Positions 13,359 to 25,400 of a stretch of DNA of 64,000 nt are shown here, piece by piece. Numbering within the stretch: position 1 is the first letter of the stretch; every line of letters starts with the position of its first letter. Below the pieces are notes generated by a model. The model worked only from the letters and a program-made list of their open reading frames with translations, did no database searches and had not been told where the DNA came from. The position numbers were made by a program, and so were the translations under genes. This DNA comes from Aquariibacter albus (GTDB lineage: Bacteria > Pseudomonadota > Gammaproteobacteria > Burkholderiales > Burkholderiaceae_C). The DNA lies in assembly GCF_014145335.1 (NCBI RefSeq), contig NZ_JACIVI010000001.1:1550001-1614000 (forward strand). The letters run 5' to 3'.

Positions 13359-13586
13359 ATGAATCCCGCCCTGCCCCCCGGCCTGGCCCCGCGTCGCGCG
13401 GCACCGGCCCCCGAGCTGTCGCCTCAGGACCGCAGCGGGATGGACGTCCGGCCCGGCTGCGCCGCGGCGCCGGAAGTGGCCAGCGAGCAGCTCTTCCGCG
13501 GTCGCAGCGTCGTGCCCATCCAGCACAACGGCGCGACCTACCTGCTGCGGGCCACCAAGCTGGGCAAGCTGATCCTCACCAAGTGA
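13359..13586 (+). CDS. hemP: Hemin uptake protein HemP/HmuP
   Basis: A 75-residue HemP-family protein. The conserved C-terminal half carries LFRGRSVVPIQHNG, YLLRATKLGKLILTK and nothing after, as in the family. In related bacteria HemP/HmuP is needed for expression of haem receptors. The N-terminal 35 residues are Pro/Ala-rich and poorly conserved, so an internal Met is a possible alternative start. The ATG at 13359 is two bases after the bfd stop, implying translational coupling and shared Fur control. No haem receptor gene adjoins it. Confidence 0.88.
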   Translation: MNPALPPGLAPRRAAPAPELSPQDRSGMDVRPGCAAAPEVASEQLFRGRSVVPIQHNGATYLLRATKLGKLILTK

Positions 13587-13610
13587 GGCCACCCAGGCTC
13601 CGGGCCGGGC

Positions 13611-14012
13611 TCAGAGCGCGGCGATGCCGGCCTTGGCGATCTGCGCATCCTCGGTGGACTTGACGCCGCTGACGCCGACCGCGCCGATGCACTGACCCTC
13701 GACCAGGATGGGCACACCGCCCTCCAGCAGCCCGGCCAGGCCGGGCGCGCTGAGGAAGGACACCCGGCCGCCGTTGATCACGTCCTCGTAGACCTTGCTC
13801 TCGCGGCGACCCAGGGCGGCGGTGTGTGCCTTGGCCGGCGCAATCTGCGCCGACACGGCCGGCGCACCGTCCAGGCGCTGCAGCCAGAGCAGGTGGCCGC
13901 CCTCGTCGGCGATGGCGATCGTCACGGCCCAGCCGTTCGCCAGGGCCTCGGCCTCGGCGGCTGCAGCGATGCGCTTCACATCCGCGAGTTCAAGCACGGC
14001 TCGGGTTTTCAT
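13611..14012 (-). CDS. GlcG/HbpS family haem-binding-like protein
   Basis: A 133-residue protein of the GlcG/HbpS (DUF336) family: an alpha helix (LADVKRIAAAAEAEAL), the strand WAVTIAIADEGGHLL, then the KAHTAALGR helix and a Gly-rich strand GVPILVEGQCIGAVGVSG. Members bind haem, cobalamin or flavin-like ligands or have unknown roles. The ATG at 14012 has AGGAG at a 6-base spacing, which selects it over an upstream in-frame ATG at 14069. No signal peptide is seen. It is convergent with hemP, 24 bases away. Confidence 0.8.
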   Translation of the reverse strand: MKTRAVLELADVKRIAAAAEAEALANGWAVTIAIADEGGHLLWLQRLDGAPAVSAQIAPAKAHTAALGRRESKVYEDVINGGRVSFLSAPGLAGLLEGGVPILVEGQCIGAVGVSGVKSTEDAQIAKAGIAAL

Positions 14013-14154
14013 CCTGAATCTCCTTCGTGGGGCGGCAAGAGGCCGCGGTGGCGGCCGATGCGCATCCACCCAGCAGGCTTCGTGCCGACGAGGGAACTAG
14101 ACTCGCGCACAACGGTCCATGACCGCGTTCGTGAATTCCCTTTCGGAGACTTTC

Positions 14155-14844
14155 ATGCTCAACCCCTCGATCCAGACGACCTATGCGGGCCGCTCGGCCC
14201 TCGGCCAGCAGCGCGTGCTGCGCAACACCTACTGGCTGCTCGCCCTCTCGCTGGTGCCCACCGTGCTGGGCGCCTGGGTCGGCGTGAACATGGGCTTCAG
14301 CTTCTTCGGTGGCAGCCCCTTCATCGGCTTCATCGCCTTCATGGCGATCGCCTTCGGCTTCTTCTTCCTGATCGAGAAGTTCAAGAACTCCGGCGTCGGC
14401 GTCGCGCTGCTGCTGGGCTTCACCTTCTTCATGGGCCTGATGCTGTCGCGGCTGATCGGCGCCGTGCTGGGCTTCAGCAACGGCGGCCAGCTGATCGCCT
14501 TTGCCTTCGGCGGCACCGCGGCGGTGTTCTTCGGCATGGCCACCCTGGCCACCACCATCAAGCGCGACCTGTCCGGCCTGGGCAAGTGGCTGATGGTCGG
14601 CGTGATCGGCCTGCTGGTGGCCGGCGTGGCCAACATCTGGCTGCAGATGCCGGCGCTGGCCGCCACCGTCTCGGCCCTGGCCGTGGTGATCTTCTCGGCC
14701 TTCATGCTCTACGACATCAAGCGCGTGGTCGACGGCGGCGAGACCAACTACATCACCGCCACCCTGGCCATCTACCTGGACGTCTACAACGTCTTCCAGT
14801 CCCTGCTCAGCCTGCTCGGCATCTTCGGCGGCGAGCGCGACTGA
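14155..14844 (+). CDS. Bax inhibitor-1/YccA family membrane protein
   Basis: A 229-residue integral membrane protein with seven hydrophobic segments, starting at NTYWLLALSLVPTVLGAW and ending at YLDVYNVFQSLLSLLGIF, with the charged C-terminal turn YDIKRVVDGGETNY typical of the BI-1 family. Bacterial members include YccA, which modulates FtsH, and pH-sensitive calcium-leak channels. Two starts are possible. The ATG at 14155 has GGAG at a 6-base spacing and is preferred over the ATG at 14119. A strong terminator follows. Confidence 0.88.
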   Translation: MLNPSIQTTYAGRSALGQQRVLRNTYWLLALSLVPTVLGAWVGVNMGFSFFGGSPFIGFIAFMAIAFGFFFLIEKFKNSGVGVALLLGFTFFMGLMLSRLIGAVLGFSNGGQLIAFAFGGTAAVFFGMATLATTIKRDLSGLGKWLMVGVIGLLVAGVANIWLQMPALAATVSALAVVIFSAFMLYDIKRVVDGGETNYITATLAIYLDVYNVFQSLLSLLGIFGGERD

Positions 14845-14891
14845 GTCGCGGACGGTCCGGGGCAGCCGCCCCGGCCGGCACCGATTCCCAG

Positions 14892-14912
14892 GGGGCCTTC
14901 GGGCCCCTTTTT
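14892..14912 (+). terminator. Rho-independent terminator after the BI-1 gene
   Basis: A 6-bp GGGGCC/GGCCCC stem closes a TTCG tetraloop and is followed by five T residues, 48 bases after the stop codon. Confidence 0.85.
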
Positions 14913-14933
14913 CATGGCCGCGCGACGGCCGAC

Positions 14934-16061
14934 TCAGAGCGGCTGCACGGGCAGCGCCCGCCGGCCCTCGACCCAGTCGGCGAAAGTCTCGGCCAGGGCC
15001 TGGCTGGCAGCCAGCGCGCTGCGCCAGGCGCGGATGCGGGCGGGCAGTTCGTCGGCCCAGCGCTGGAAGTCGCCGCGGTCGGGCAGCTTGCCGCCGGGCA
15101 GGCCGGCCACCCAGGCCGGATCGGGGCTCAGCAGCACCAGGCGGTCCAGCGCGGCCGTCGGGCGGTGGCGGCGCCGCCAGGGCTTGTCGAACCAGCCCGG
15201 CACCAGCGTCGGCTGGAAGTGCGGGTAGAGCACCAGCGGCGGCGCCTGCGGGCCCTCGGGCAGGGCCGCATAGGGCCAGTGGAAGTGGTAATCGGCCAGA
15301 CCGCCGTCCCAGTGCGGGCCGGGCGGCGCGCCGGGCACATCCTGTTCGGCTTGGAGCCAGAGGGGAATGGCGCAGCTCGCGCGCAGCGCGGCCTGCAGGT
15401 TGCGGCCGTCCAGGGCGATGCGGCGGGTCGGCAGGCCGTCGTCGGCCAGCGGCAGGGGCAGGGGATCGCGCGGGTCGCTGAACAGGCAGCGCGTCAGGCC
15501 CAGCCCCAGGCCGGGCCGGGCCAGGGCATTGCCGGCCCAGGCCGTGCCCAGGCCGAGGGCGGTGCGCAGGCGGCCGGGCCGGCCGGCCAGCAGACCGCGC
15601 CCCTGGGCGGTCACCATGTGCAGGCGGCGCTGGGGATGGGCCAGCAGCGCCGCCTCCTGCGCGCCGCCGGGCGGGCCGAACTGGGTGCGGATCGTCTCGC
15701 CGAAGATCCGGCTGACCTCGGCCGGCGCCGGCGCGCGGCCCGGCGCATGGGGATAGTCCTGGGCGATGTAGGCCTCGGCCATCGCGGCCAGGGCGGCGTC
15801 GGCATCGGGCGCGCAGGCGCAGGCCATGCGCCAGGCGCCGATGGACGCACCGGCCAGATGCACGACATGCCCCGGCCGCCGGCTGCGCGCCAGCCAGTCG
15901 CCGAAGAGGAAACGGTCGAGCGGATTCAGCACCAGGCCCTTGGGCCCGCCCGCCGCGGCCGGGACCAGGGCCACGTCCTCCGGCCGCAGGCCGTGCGTGC
16001 GCAGGTGGGCCGCCGCCAGCGGGCCGGCCTGCACGCGCAGCGGGGCCAGGGCAGCCGGCAT
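14934..16061 (-). CDS. Patatin-like phospholipase family protein
   Basis: A 375-residue protein with the patatin catalytic dyad: the nucleophile elbow GASIG near residue 72 and the DGG motif (WDGGLADYHF) near residue 250. A Gly-rich segment, AAAGGPKG, precedes them and could form the oxyanion hole. No signal peptide or membrane helix is evident, so it is probably a cytoplasmic lipid acyl hydrolase; the substrate is unknown. It follows tex by 14 bases on the same strand. Confidence 0.8.
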   Translation of the reverse strand: MPAALAPLRVQAGPLAAAHLRTHGLRPEDVALVPAAAGGPKGLVLNPLDRFLFGDWLARSRRPGHVVHLAGASIGAWRMACACAPDADAALAAMAEAYIAQDYPHAPGRAPAPAEVSRIFGETIRTQFGPPGGAQEAALLAHPQRRLHMVTAQGRGLLAGRPGRLRTALGLGTAWAGNALARPGLGLGLTRCLFSDPRDPLPLPLADDGLPTRRIALDGRNLQAALRASCAIPLWLQAEQDVPGAPPGPHWDGGLADYHFHWPYAALPEGPQAPPLVLYPHFQPTLVPGWFDKPWRRRHRPTAALDRLVLLSPDPAWVAGLPGGKLPDRGDFQRWADELPARIRAWRSALAASQALAETFADWVEGRRALPVQPL

Positions 16062-16075
16062 CGACGGCCCCGCCC

Positions 16076-18493
<2,418 letters not shown>

Positions 18494-18666
18494 GGCTCAG
18501 GCCCCCGGGCCGGGGGGCGGTTTCTCACAGGGGGCGGGAGTGTGGCACGGGGGGCGGCGGGGCCCGGGCCAGCCGGCGGGAGGCGGGGCCGCGATCGCCG
18601 CCGGGCGACGCAAGCCAGCGCCCCAGGCTCACCCCATGCGCCCGCCGCCCGCCAGAATGCGCCGCC

Positions 18667-21600
18667 ATGGCCGAGCTGCTGCCCCCTGCCCCCGTCCCGC
18701 CGGCCGAGCCCGGCGCGGCCGGGGCCATCGCGCCGGGCTTCCTCGTCGTGCAGGGCAACCATGCGGAATCCCTGCGGGCGCTGCTGGTGGCCTGGCTGGC
18801 GCGGCAGCCGCTGGCGCCGCTGGAGACCGAATGGCTGCTGGTGCCCAGCAACGGCGTGGCCCAGTGGCTGAAGCTGGCGCTGGCAGCGGATCCGGCCGAA
18901 GGCGGCCTGGGCCTGGCCGCCGGGCTGGCCACCGAGCTGCCGGCGCGCTTCCTGTGGCAGGCCTACCGGGCGGTGCTGGGCGAATCGGCGGTGCCGGCCA
19001 GCTCGCCCTACGACCGCGAGCTGCTGGCCCTGCGCCTCATGCGCCTGCTGCCCGGCCTGCTGGCGGCACCGGCCTTCGCGCCGCTGGCCGGCTTCCTGGC
19101 CCAGGATGCCGACGGCCGCAAGCGCCAGCAGCTGGCCGATCGCCTGGCCGATCTCTTCGACGGCTACCAGGTCTACCGGGCCGACTGGCTGGCCGACTGG
19201 GCCGCGGGCCGCGACCGGCTCGCCCGGCCCGGGGCCGAGCCCCTGCCCCTGCCGGCCGAGCAGGCCTGGCAGCCCGCGCTGTGGCGCGCGCTGCGGGCCG
19301 ATGTGCAGGCCCAGCTGGGCGAGGCCGCGGCCGAGGGCGGCCGGGCCAGCGTGCACCGCCGTTTCCTGGCTGCGGCCCAGGCGCCGGGCACGCCGCGGCC
19401 GGCGGGCCTGCCGCGGCGGGTGGCGGTGTTCGGCCTGTCCAGCCTGCCGCAGCAGGTGCTGGAGGCGCTGGCCGCCCTGGGCCGCTGGGTGCAGGTGCTG
19501 ATGCTGGTGCACAACCCCTGCGAGCACGAGTGGTCGCACCTCGTGGCCGCGCGCGACGCCCTGCGCCTGGCCAGCCGCCGCCGGCCGCGCCGCCCGGGCA
19601 GCGAGGGCCCGATCGCCGAGGACGCCCTGCACCTGCACGCCCAGCCCCTGCTGGCCGCCTGGGGCCAGCAGGGGCGCGACTTCCTGCGCCTGCTGGCCCA
19701 GCACGACGAGCCCGAGGCCTATGCCGGCCGCTTCGCCGCCATCGGCCAGCGCATCGACTGCTTCGACCCCAACCCGCAGGACAGCCTGCTGCGCCAGCTG
19801 CAGGACGACATCCGCGACCTGCGCCCCCTGGCCGAGACCCGCGCCCGCTGGCCGGCGGTGGACCCGGCGCACGATGCGTCCATCCGCTTCCACATCGCCC
19901 ACGGCCCGCAGCGCGAGGTGGAGGCCCTGCACGACGCCCTGCTCGACGCCTTCGCCGCCGACCCCACGCTGCAGCCGCGCGAGGTCATCGTGATGGTCCC
20001 CGAGGTGGCCGACTACGCCCCGCATGTGCAGGCCGTCTTCGGCCGCCATGCCCCGGGCGACCCGCGCCACCTGCCCTTCAGCCTGGCCGACCGCGGCCAG
20101 CGCCGCCACGATCCCCTGCTGGCCGTGCTGGAAGGCCTGCTGGCCCTTCCGACCCGGCGCCTGACCGTGGCCGAGGTGCTCGACAGCCTGGCCGTGCCGG
20201 CGCTGCGCGCGCGCTTCGGCCTGGACGAGGCCGAGCTGCCGCGCCTGCGCCGCTGGGCCGAAGCCGCCCGCATCCGCTGGGGCCTGCATGCCGGCCAGCG
20301 CGAGGCCCTGGGCCTGCCCGGCCTGGGCGGCCAACACGGCTGGGACGCCGGCCTGCAACGCATGCTGCTCGGCCATGCCGTGGGCGAGGGCCCGGCCTGG
20401 CAGGGGGTGGAGCCGCTGGGCGAGGTCGGCGGCCTGGAAGCCGCCAGCCTCGGCCCCCTGATCGCCCTGCTGGAGACGCTGGAACGCCATCGCCTGGCCC
20501 TGGCCGAGCCCGCCCCGCCCGCCACCTGGGGCGAGCGCCTGCGCGCCCTGCTGGACGACTGCTTCCAGGCCGATGAGGAGGCCGACGGCTACACCCTGCT
20601 TCGCCTGGACGCCGCCCTGCAGGCCTGGCTGGACGCCTGCGCCGCCGCCGGCCTGGACGAGCCCCTGCCCCTGGCCAGCGTCGCCGAGCCCTGGCTGGCC
20701 GCGCTCGACCGGCCGGCGCTGAACCAGCCCTTCTTCGCCGGCGCCATCACCGTGGCCACGCTGATGCCGATGCGCGCCATCCCCTTCCGCGTGGTCGCCC
20801 TGCTGGGCATGCAGGACGGCGCCTACCCGCGCAGCCGCCCGCCGCTGGACTTCGACCTGATGGCCGCCGACCGCCGGCCCGGCGACCGCTCGCGCCGCGA
20901 GGACGACCGCTACCTCTTCCTCGAAGCCCTGCTCTCGGCCCGCGAGAAGCTGATCGTCTCCTGGGTCGGCCGCAGCGCGCACGAGCTGCGCGAGCGTCCG
21001 GCCTCCGTGCTGGTGGCCGAGCTGCGCGAGCACCTGGCCGCCGGCTGGCGCCTGGCCGGCTCGCCCGAAGCGGCCGGGGACGATCCCGCCGCCCGCCGCG
21101 CCGCCGGCCAGGCCCTGCTGGCGGCGCTGACCGTGGAGCACCGCCTGCAACCCTTCCACCCGGCCTACTTCGCCGTGCCCGAGGACGGCGGCGAGCTGCG
21201 CCTGCGCAGCCACGAACCCGCCTGGCGGGCCGGCTGGCAGGGCCCGGCCCCGGCGGCCGGCGCGGATGGCGCCGCGCTGGCGCCGGTCCCGCCCGAGGCC
21301 AGCCTGCGTCTGGCCGAGCTGCAGCGCCTGCTGAAGAACCCGGCGGCCAGCTTCCTCGGCCGGCGCCTGAAGGTGGGGCTGCACGAGGCGGCGGAGGACG
21401 CCGCCGAGCATGAGCCCTTCGCGCTGTCCGGCCTCGACGTCTGGGCCCTGCGCGAGGCCTGGATCCCCGAACTGCTGGACGACCGCAAGCACGGCGGCCC
21501 CGCGCCGGCGCAGCGCCTGGATGCCCTGCGCGCCCGCGCCGCCCGGCGGGGCGAGCTGCCCGGCGGTGCCTTCGGCATCCTGGCCGGCGAGCGCGCCGCC

Positions 21601-22335
21601 CGGCCGCTGCAGGCGCTGATGGAAGCGCTCGACGAAGTCGACGCCGACGCCCCCCAGCCCCTGCCCGACGAGGTGCTGGAGCTGCCCCTGCCCGGCGGCG
21701 CCCAGGTGCTGGACCGGCTCGATGCGCTGCGCGCCCGGGCCGACGGCCGGCGCCTGCGTCGGGTCGTGCTGCCCACCGACCTGGTCACGAACGGCCACTA
21801 CCGGCTCGACAAGCTGCTCGGCCCCTGGCTGGTCCACCTGGCCGCGCATGCGGCGGGCCGGCCGATGGAAAGCCGGATCCTCAGCCCCGTCGGTCACATC
21901 ACCCTGCGCCCCCTGGAGGCGGCCGAAGCCCAGGCCGCCTGGCAGGCCCTGGGCGAGGCCTGGCAAGCGCATCTCTGCGCCCCGCTGCCGCTGGCGCCGA
22001 AGGCCGGTTTCGCCTGGCTGGAGGCGCTGCGCAAGGCCAGACGGCCAGCCGACACGCCAGCCGCCGCCTTCCCCGAAGGCCGCGAGGCCGTGCGCAAGGT
22101 GGCCGAGGACCCCGTCGCCGGCACCGGCGCGCATCGGCGCCCGGGCGAGCGCGTGGGCAGCGAGGCCCTGGCCCGCTGCTTCCCGAGCTTCGAGGCCCTG
22201 TGGGCCGGCGGGGGCTTCGTCGACGCGGTGCAGCGCCTGCTCGCCCCGCTGGACGCCGCCGTGCAGCGTGCCGAAGGCCAGGGCCGCGGGCGGCGCGGCG
22301 CCGCCCCGGCCGGCGACGAGGGCGAGGGTGCATGA
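18667..22335 (+). CDS. recC: Exodeoxyribonuclease V subunit gamma (RecC)
   Basis: RecC is the Chi-scanning, helicase-like subunit of RecBCD, which processes double-strand breaks for RecA. The 1222-residue product has the family N-terminus (FLVVQGNHAESLRALL and WLLVPSNGVAQWLKLALA). The inactive-helicase and nuclease-like domains follow, including AITVATLMPMRAIPFRVVAL, LGMQDGAYPR and DFDLMAADRRPGDRSRREDD. The ATG at 18667 is 173 bases from the divergent tex start. recB follows 76 bases downstream. Confidence 0.95.
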   Translation: MAELLPPAPVPPAEPGAAGAIAPGFLVVQGNHAESLRALLVAWLARQPLAPLETEWLLVPSNGVAQWLKLALAADPAEGGLGLAAGLATELPARFLWQAYRAVLGESAVPASSPYDRELLALRLMRLLPGLLAAPAFAPLAGFLAQDADGRKRQQLADRLADLFDGYQVYRADWLADWAAGRDRLARPGAEPLPLPAEQAWQPALWRALRADVQAQLGEAAAEGGRASVHRRFLAAAQAPGTPRPAGLPRRVAVFGLSSLPQQVLEALAALGRWVQVLMLVHNPCEHEWSHLVAARDALRLASRRRPRRPGSEGPIAEDALHLHAQPLLAAWGQQGRDFLRLLAQHDEPEAYAGRFAAIGQRIDCFDPNPQDSLLRQLQDDIRDLRPLAETRARWPAVDPAHDASIRFHIAHGPQREVEALHDALLDAFAADPTLQPREVIVMVPEVADYAPHVQAVFGRHAPGDPRHLPFSLADRGQRRHDPLLAVLEGLLALPTRRLTVAEVLDSLAVPALRARFGLDEAELPRLRRWAEAARIRWGLHAGQREALGLPGLGGQHGWDAGLQRMLLGHAVGEGPAWQGVEPLGEVGGLEAASLGPLIALLETLERHRLALAEPAPPATWGERLRALLDDCFQADEEADGYTLLRLDAALQAWLDACAAAGLDEPLPLASVAEPWLAALDRPALNQPFFAGAITVATLMPMRAIPFRVVALLGMQDGAYPRSRPPLDFDLMAADRRPGDRSRREDDRYLFLEALLSAREKLIVSWVGRSAHELRERPASVLVAELREHLAAGWRLAGSPEAAGDDPAARRAAGQALLAALTVEHRLQPFHPAYFAVPEDGGELRLRSHEPAWRAGWQGPAPAAGADGAALAPVPPEASLRLAELQRLLKNPAASFLGRRLKVGLHEAAEDAAEHEPFALSGLDVWALREAWIPELLDDRKHGGPAPAQRLDALRARAARRGELPGGAFGILAGERAARPLQALMEALDEVDADAPQPLPDEVLELPLPGGAQVLDRLDALRARADGRRLRRVVLPTDLVTNGHYRLDKLLGPWLVHLAAHAAGRPMESRILSPVGHITLRPLEAAEAQAAWQALGEAWQAHLCAPLPLAPKAGFAWLEALRKARRPADTPAAAFPEGREAVRKVAEDPVAGTGAHRRPGERVGSEALARCFPSFEALWAGGGFVDAVQRLLAPLDAAVQRAEGQGRGRRGAAPAGDEGEGA

Positions 22336-22411
22336 ACCGTCCCCTCCAGCCGAGCCGCGGCGGCCGCCGGCCGCAAGCCCCCCGGGCCGCCGGGCGGCGG
22401 AGGCGCATCGC

Positions 22412-25400
22412 ATGAGCGCCCCCCTGCTCGACCCCCTGCGCCTGCCGCTGCGCGGCAGCCGGCTCATCGAGGCCAGCGCCGGCACCGGCAAGACCTACAC
22501 CCTGGCCGCCCTGGTGCTGCGCCTGGTGCTGGGCCATGGCGGCGAGGCCGGGCCGCCCCGGCCGCTGCTGCCGCCGGAGATCCTCGTCCTCACCTTCACC
22601 GAGGCCGCCACCGAGGAGCTGCGCGAGCGCATCCGCGCCCGCCTGCGCGAGGCCAGCGAGGCCTTCACCGCCGCGGCCGATGCCCAGGCCCGCGGCGAGG
22701 CCCCGCCCGCGCTGGACGAGCCCCTGCTGCGCGCCCTGCGCGCGGACCTGCCCCCCACCGACTGGCCCGCCGCCGCCCAGCGCCTGCGCCTGGCCTGCGC
22801 CTGGATGGACGAAGCCGCCATCCACACCCTGCACGGCTGGTGCGGCCGCGTGCTGCGCGAACACGCCTTCGACAGCGGCAGCCTCTTCGCCCTGGCCCTG
22901 GACCCCGAGCCCGAGCGCCTCCAGGCCGAGGCCCTGCGCGACTGGTGGCGCCTGCATGCCCGGCCCCTGCCCCTGGCGCTGGCCCGCCGCCTGGCCGCCT
23001 GGTGGCCCACGCCCGAGGCCCTGGGCGAGGCCCTGGCCCCGCTGCGCATGCAGCCCGAGGCCCTGGGCCCCGGGCTGCCGCCCCAGGCCGCGCTGGCCGA
23101 GGCCGACCGCGCCCGCCGCGCCACCCTGGCCCGCCTGCGCCAGCCCTGGCGCGCGCCGGCCCAGGGCGGCGAGGGCTGGGCCGACACCCTGCTGGACGCG
23201 CTGAATACCGCGGTGGCCGCCAAGCAGCTCAAGATGGGCAAGCGCGCCGCCTGGGTCGAGGCCCTGCGCCGCTGGGCGGAGACGCCGGACATGCTCGACG
23301 CCGGTCCCGACGGGGACCGGGCCGGCGCCCTCCCCTCCGACGAGGACGGCGCGGCCGACCGGCCGGCCGGGGAACAGCCGGACCTCACCCGGAAAACCGC
23401 CTGGCCCGCCCTGGAAGCCTTCGCCCAGGCCCGCCTGGCCGAGGGCGACCGCCACCCGCTCTGGCCCGCCCTGGCCGGCCTGCGCGCCGCGCTGGCGGCC
23501 CTGCCCGACGGCCGCGACGCCATCCTGGCCCAGGCCCTGCGCTGGACCCTGGACCAGGCCGAGGCCGAACGCCAGCGCCGCGCGCTGCTGGATTTCGACG
23601 GCCTGCTGCAGCGCCTGGATGCCGCGCTGCAGGGGCCGCGCGGCGCCGCCCTGGCCGCGCGGCTGCGGGCGCAGCACCCGGTCGCGCTGATCGACGAATT
23701 CCAGGACACCGACCCGGTGCAGCTGCGCATCGTCGACGCGATCTACCGCATCGAGGCCGACGACCCGGCCACCGCCCTGCTGATGATCGGCGACCCCAAG
23801 CAGGCCATCTACGCCTTCCGCGGCGCCGACCTGCCGACCTATCTGCACGTGCGCCGGGCCACCGCCGGCCGCCACGCCACCCTGGGCACCAACTTCCGCG
23901 CCGGCCCGGGCATGGTGGCGGCGGTCAACACCGTCTTCGCGCTTGCCGAAGCCCGGTCCGGCGGCGCCTTCGGCCTGGGCGAGGCCCTGCCCTTCACGCC
24001 CGTGGCCGCGCCGGGCCGGCGCGAGCGCTGGTGGACGGCCGAGGCCCCCGACCCGGTCCCGCTCACCGCCTGGACGCTGCCGGCCGAAGGCGACAAGCCG
24101 CTGGGTGCCGGCCTGGCCCGCGAGCGCCTGGCCGCCGGCTGCGCCGCCGAGATCGCCCGCCTGCTGGCCGAGGGCGCAGCCGGCCGCGCCGGCTTCGTGC
24201 CGGACGCCGCGGCCGAGGCCCCGGCAGGCGGCCGGCCCGGCGAGCCGCCCCCGGGCCTGCAGCCCCTGCGGCCCGGCGACGTGGCCGTGCTGGTCAACAC
24301 CGGCACCGAGGCGCAGGCCGTACGCAGCGCGCTCGATGCCCTGGGCGTGCGCAGCGTCTACCTGTCCGACCGCGGCTCGGTCTTCGACAGCCCGCAGGCC
24401 GGCGTGCTGCAGCGCTGGCTCCAGGCCGCCGCCACGCCCGAGGACGGCGCCGCGCTGCGCGCCGCCCTGGCCACCGCGCCGCTGGGCCTGGACTGGGCCA
24501 CGCTCGAAGCGCTCAGCCTGGACGAAGCCGCCTGGGAGGCCGAACTCGCCCGCTTCCAGGCCCTGCAGGCGCGCTGGCGCCGCCACGGCGTGCTGCCCAT
24601 GCTGCACCGGCTGATGCAGGACTTCGGCGTCGCGCCGCGCCTGCTGGCCGGCGGCGACGAACGCGGCCTGACCGACCTGATGCATCTGGCCGAGCTGCTG
24701 CAGGCCGCCGAGGCCACGCTCGACGGTCCGGCCGCGCTGATCCGCTGGCTGGGCCGGCAGCGCGAGGCGCCGCGCGGCGACGCCGACGCGCGCCGCCTGC
24801 GGCTGGAAAGCGATGCCGACCGGGTGCAGGTCGTCACCGTGCACAAGTCCAAGGGCCTCGAATACCCGCTGGTCTTCCTGCCCTTCGCCGCCTTCTTCCG
24901 GGCCGAGAAGCCCGGCGGCGCGCAGCCGCTGCGCTGGCACGACGCCGAGGGCCGGCTGCGCGCCAGCACGCAGGCCGACGACGCCGCCCGCGCAGCGGCC
25001 GAGGCCGAGCGCCTGCAGGAAGACCTGCGCAAGCTCTACGTCGCCCTGACCCGCGCGCGCCACGCCACCTGGCTGGGCGTGGCGCCCGTCAAAGCCCTGC
25101 GGCGCAGCGCGCTGGGCCACCTGCTGGTGGGCGGCGAGACGGCCGGCAGCGGATCGGCCGGCGACACCGAGGACGAGGACGGGGACGCCGGCGAGCCCCT
25201 GCTGGGCACGGCCCTGGACACGGCCCTGGCCGCCTGGACGGCGGCCTGCCCGTCCATCGTCTGCGCGCCCCTGCCGGCCGCGGGGACGGCGCGCTGCGCC
25301 GCGCCGCCCGCCCGGCCCCGCCTGCGGCCTGCCCCGGCCCTGCCGCAGCCGCGGCGGCGCTGGTGGATCGCCAGCTACTCGGCCCTGCGCCACGCTGCGG

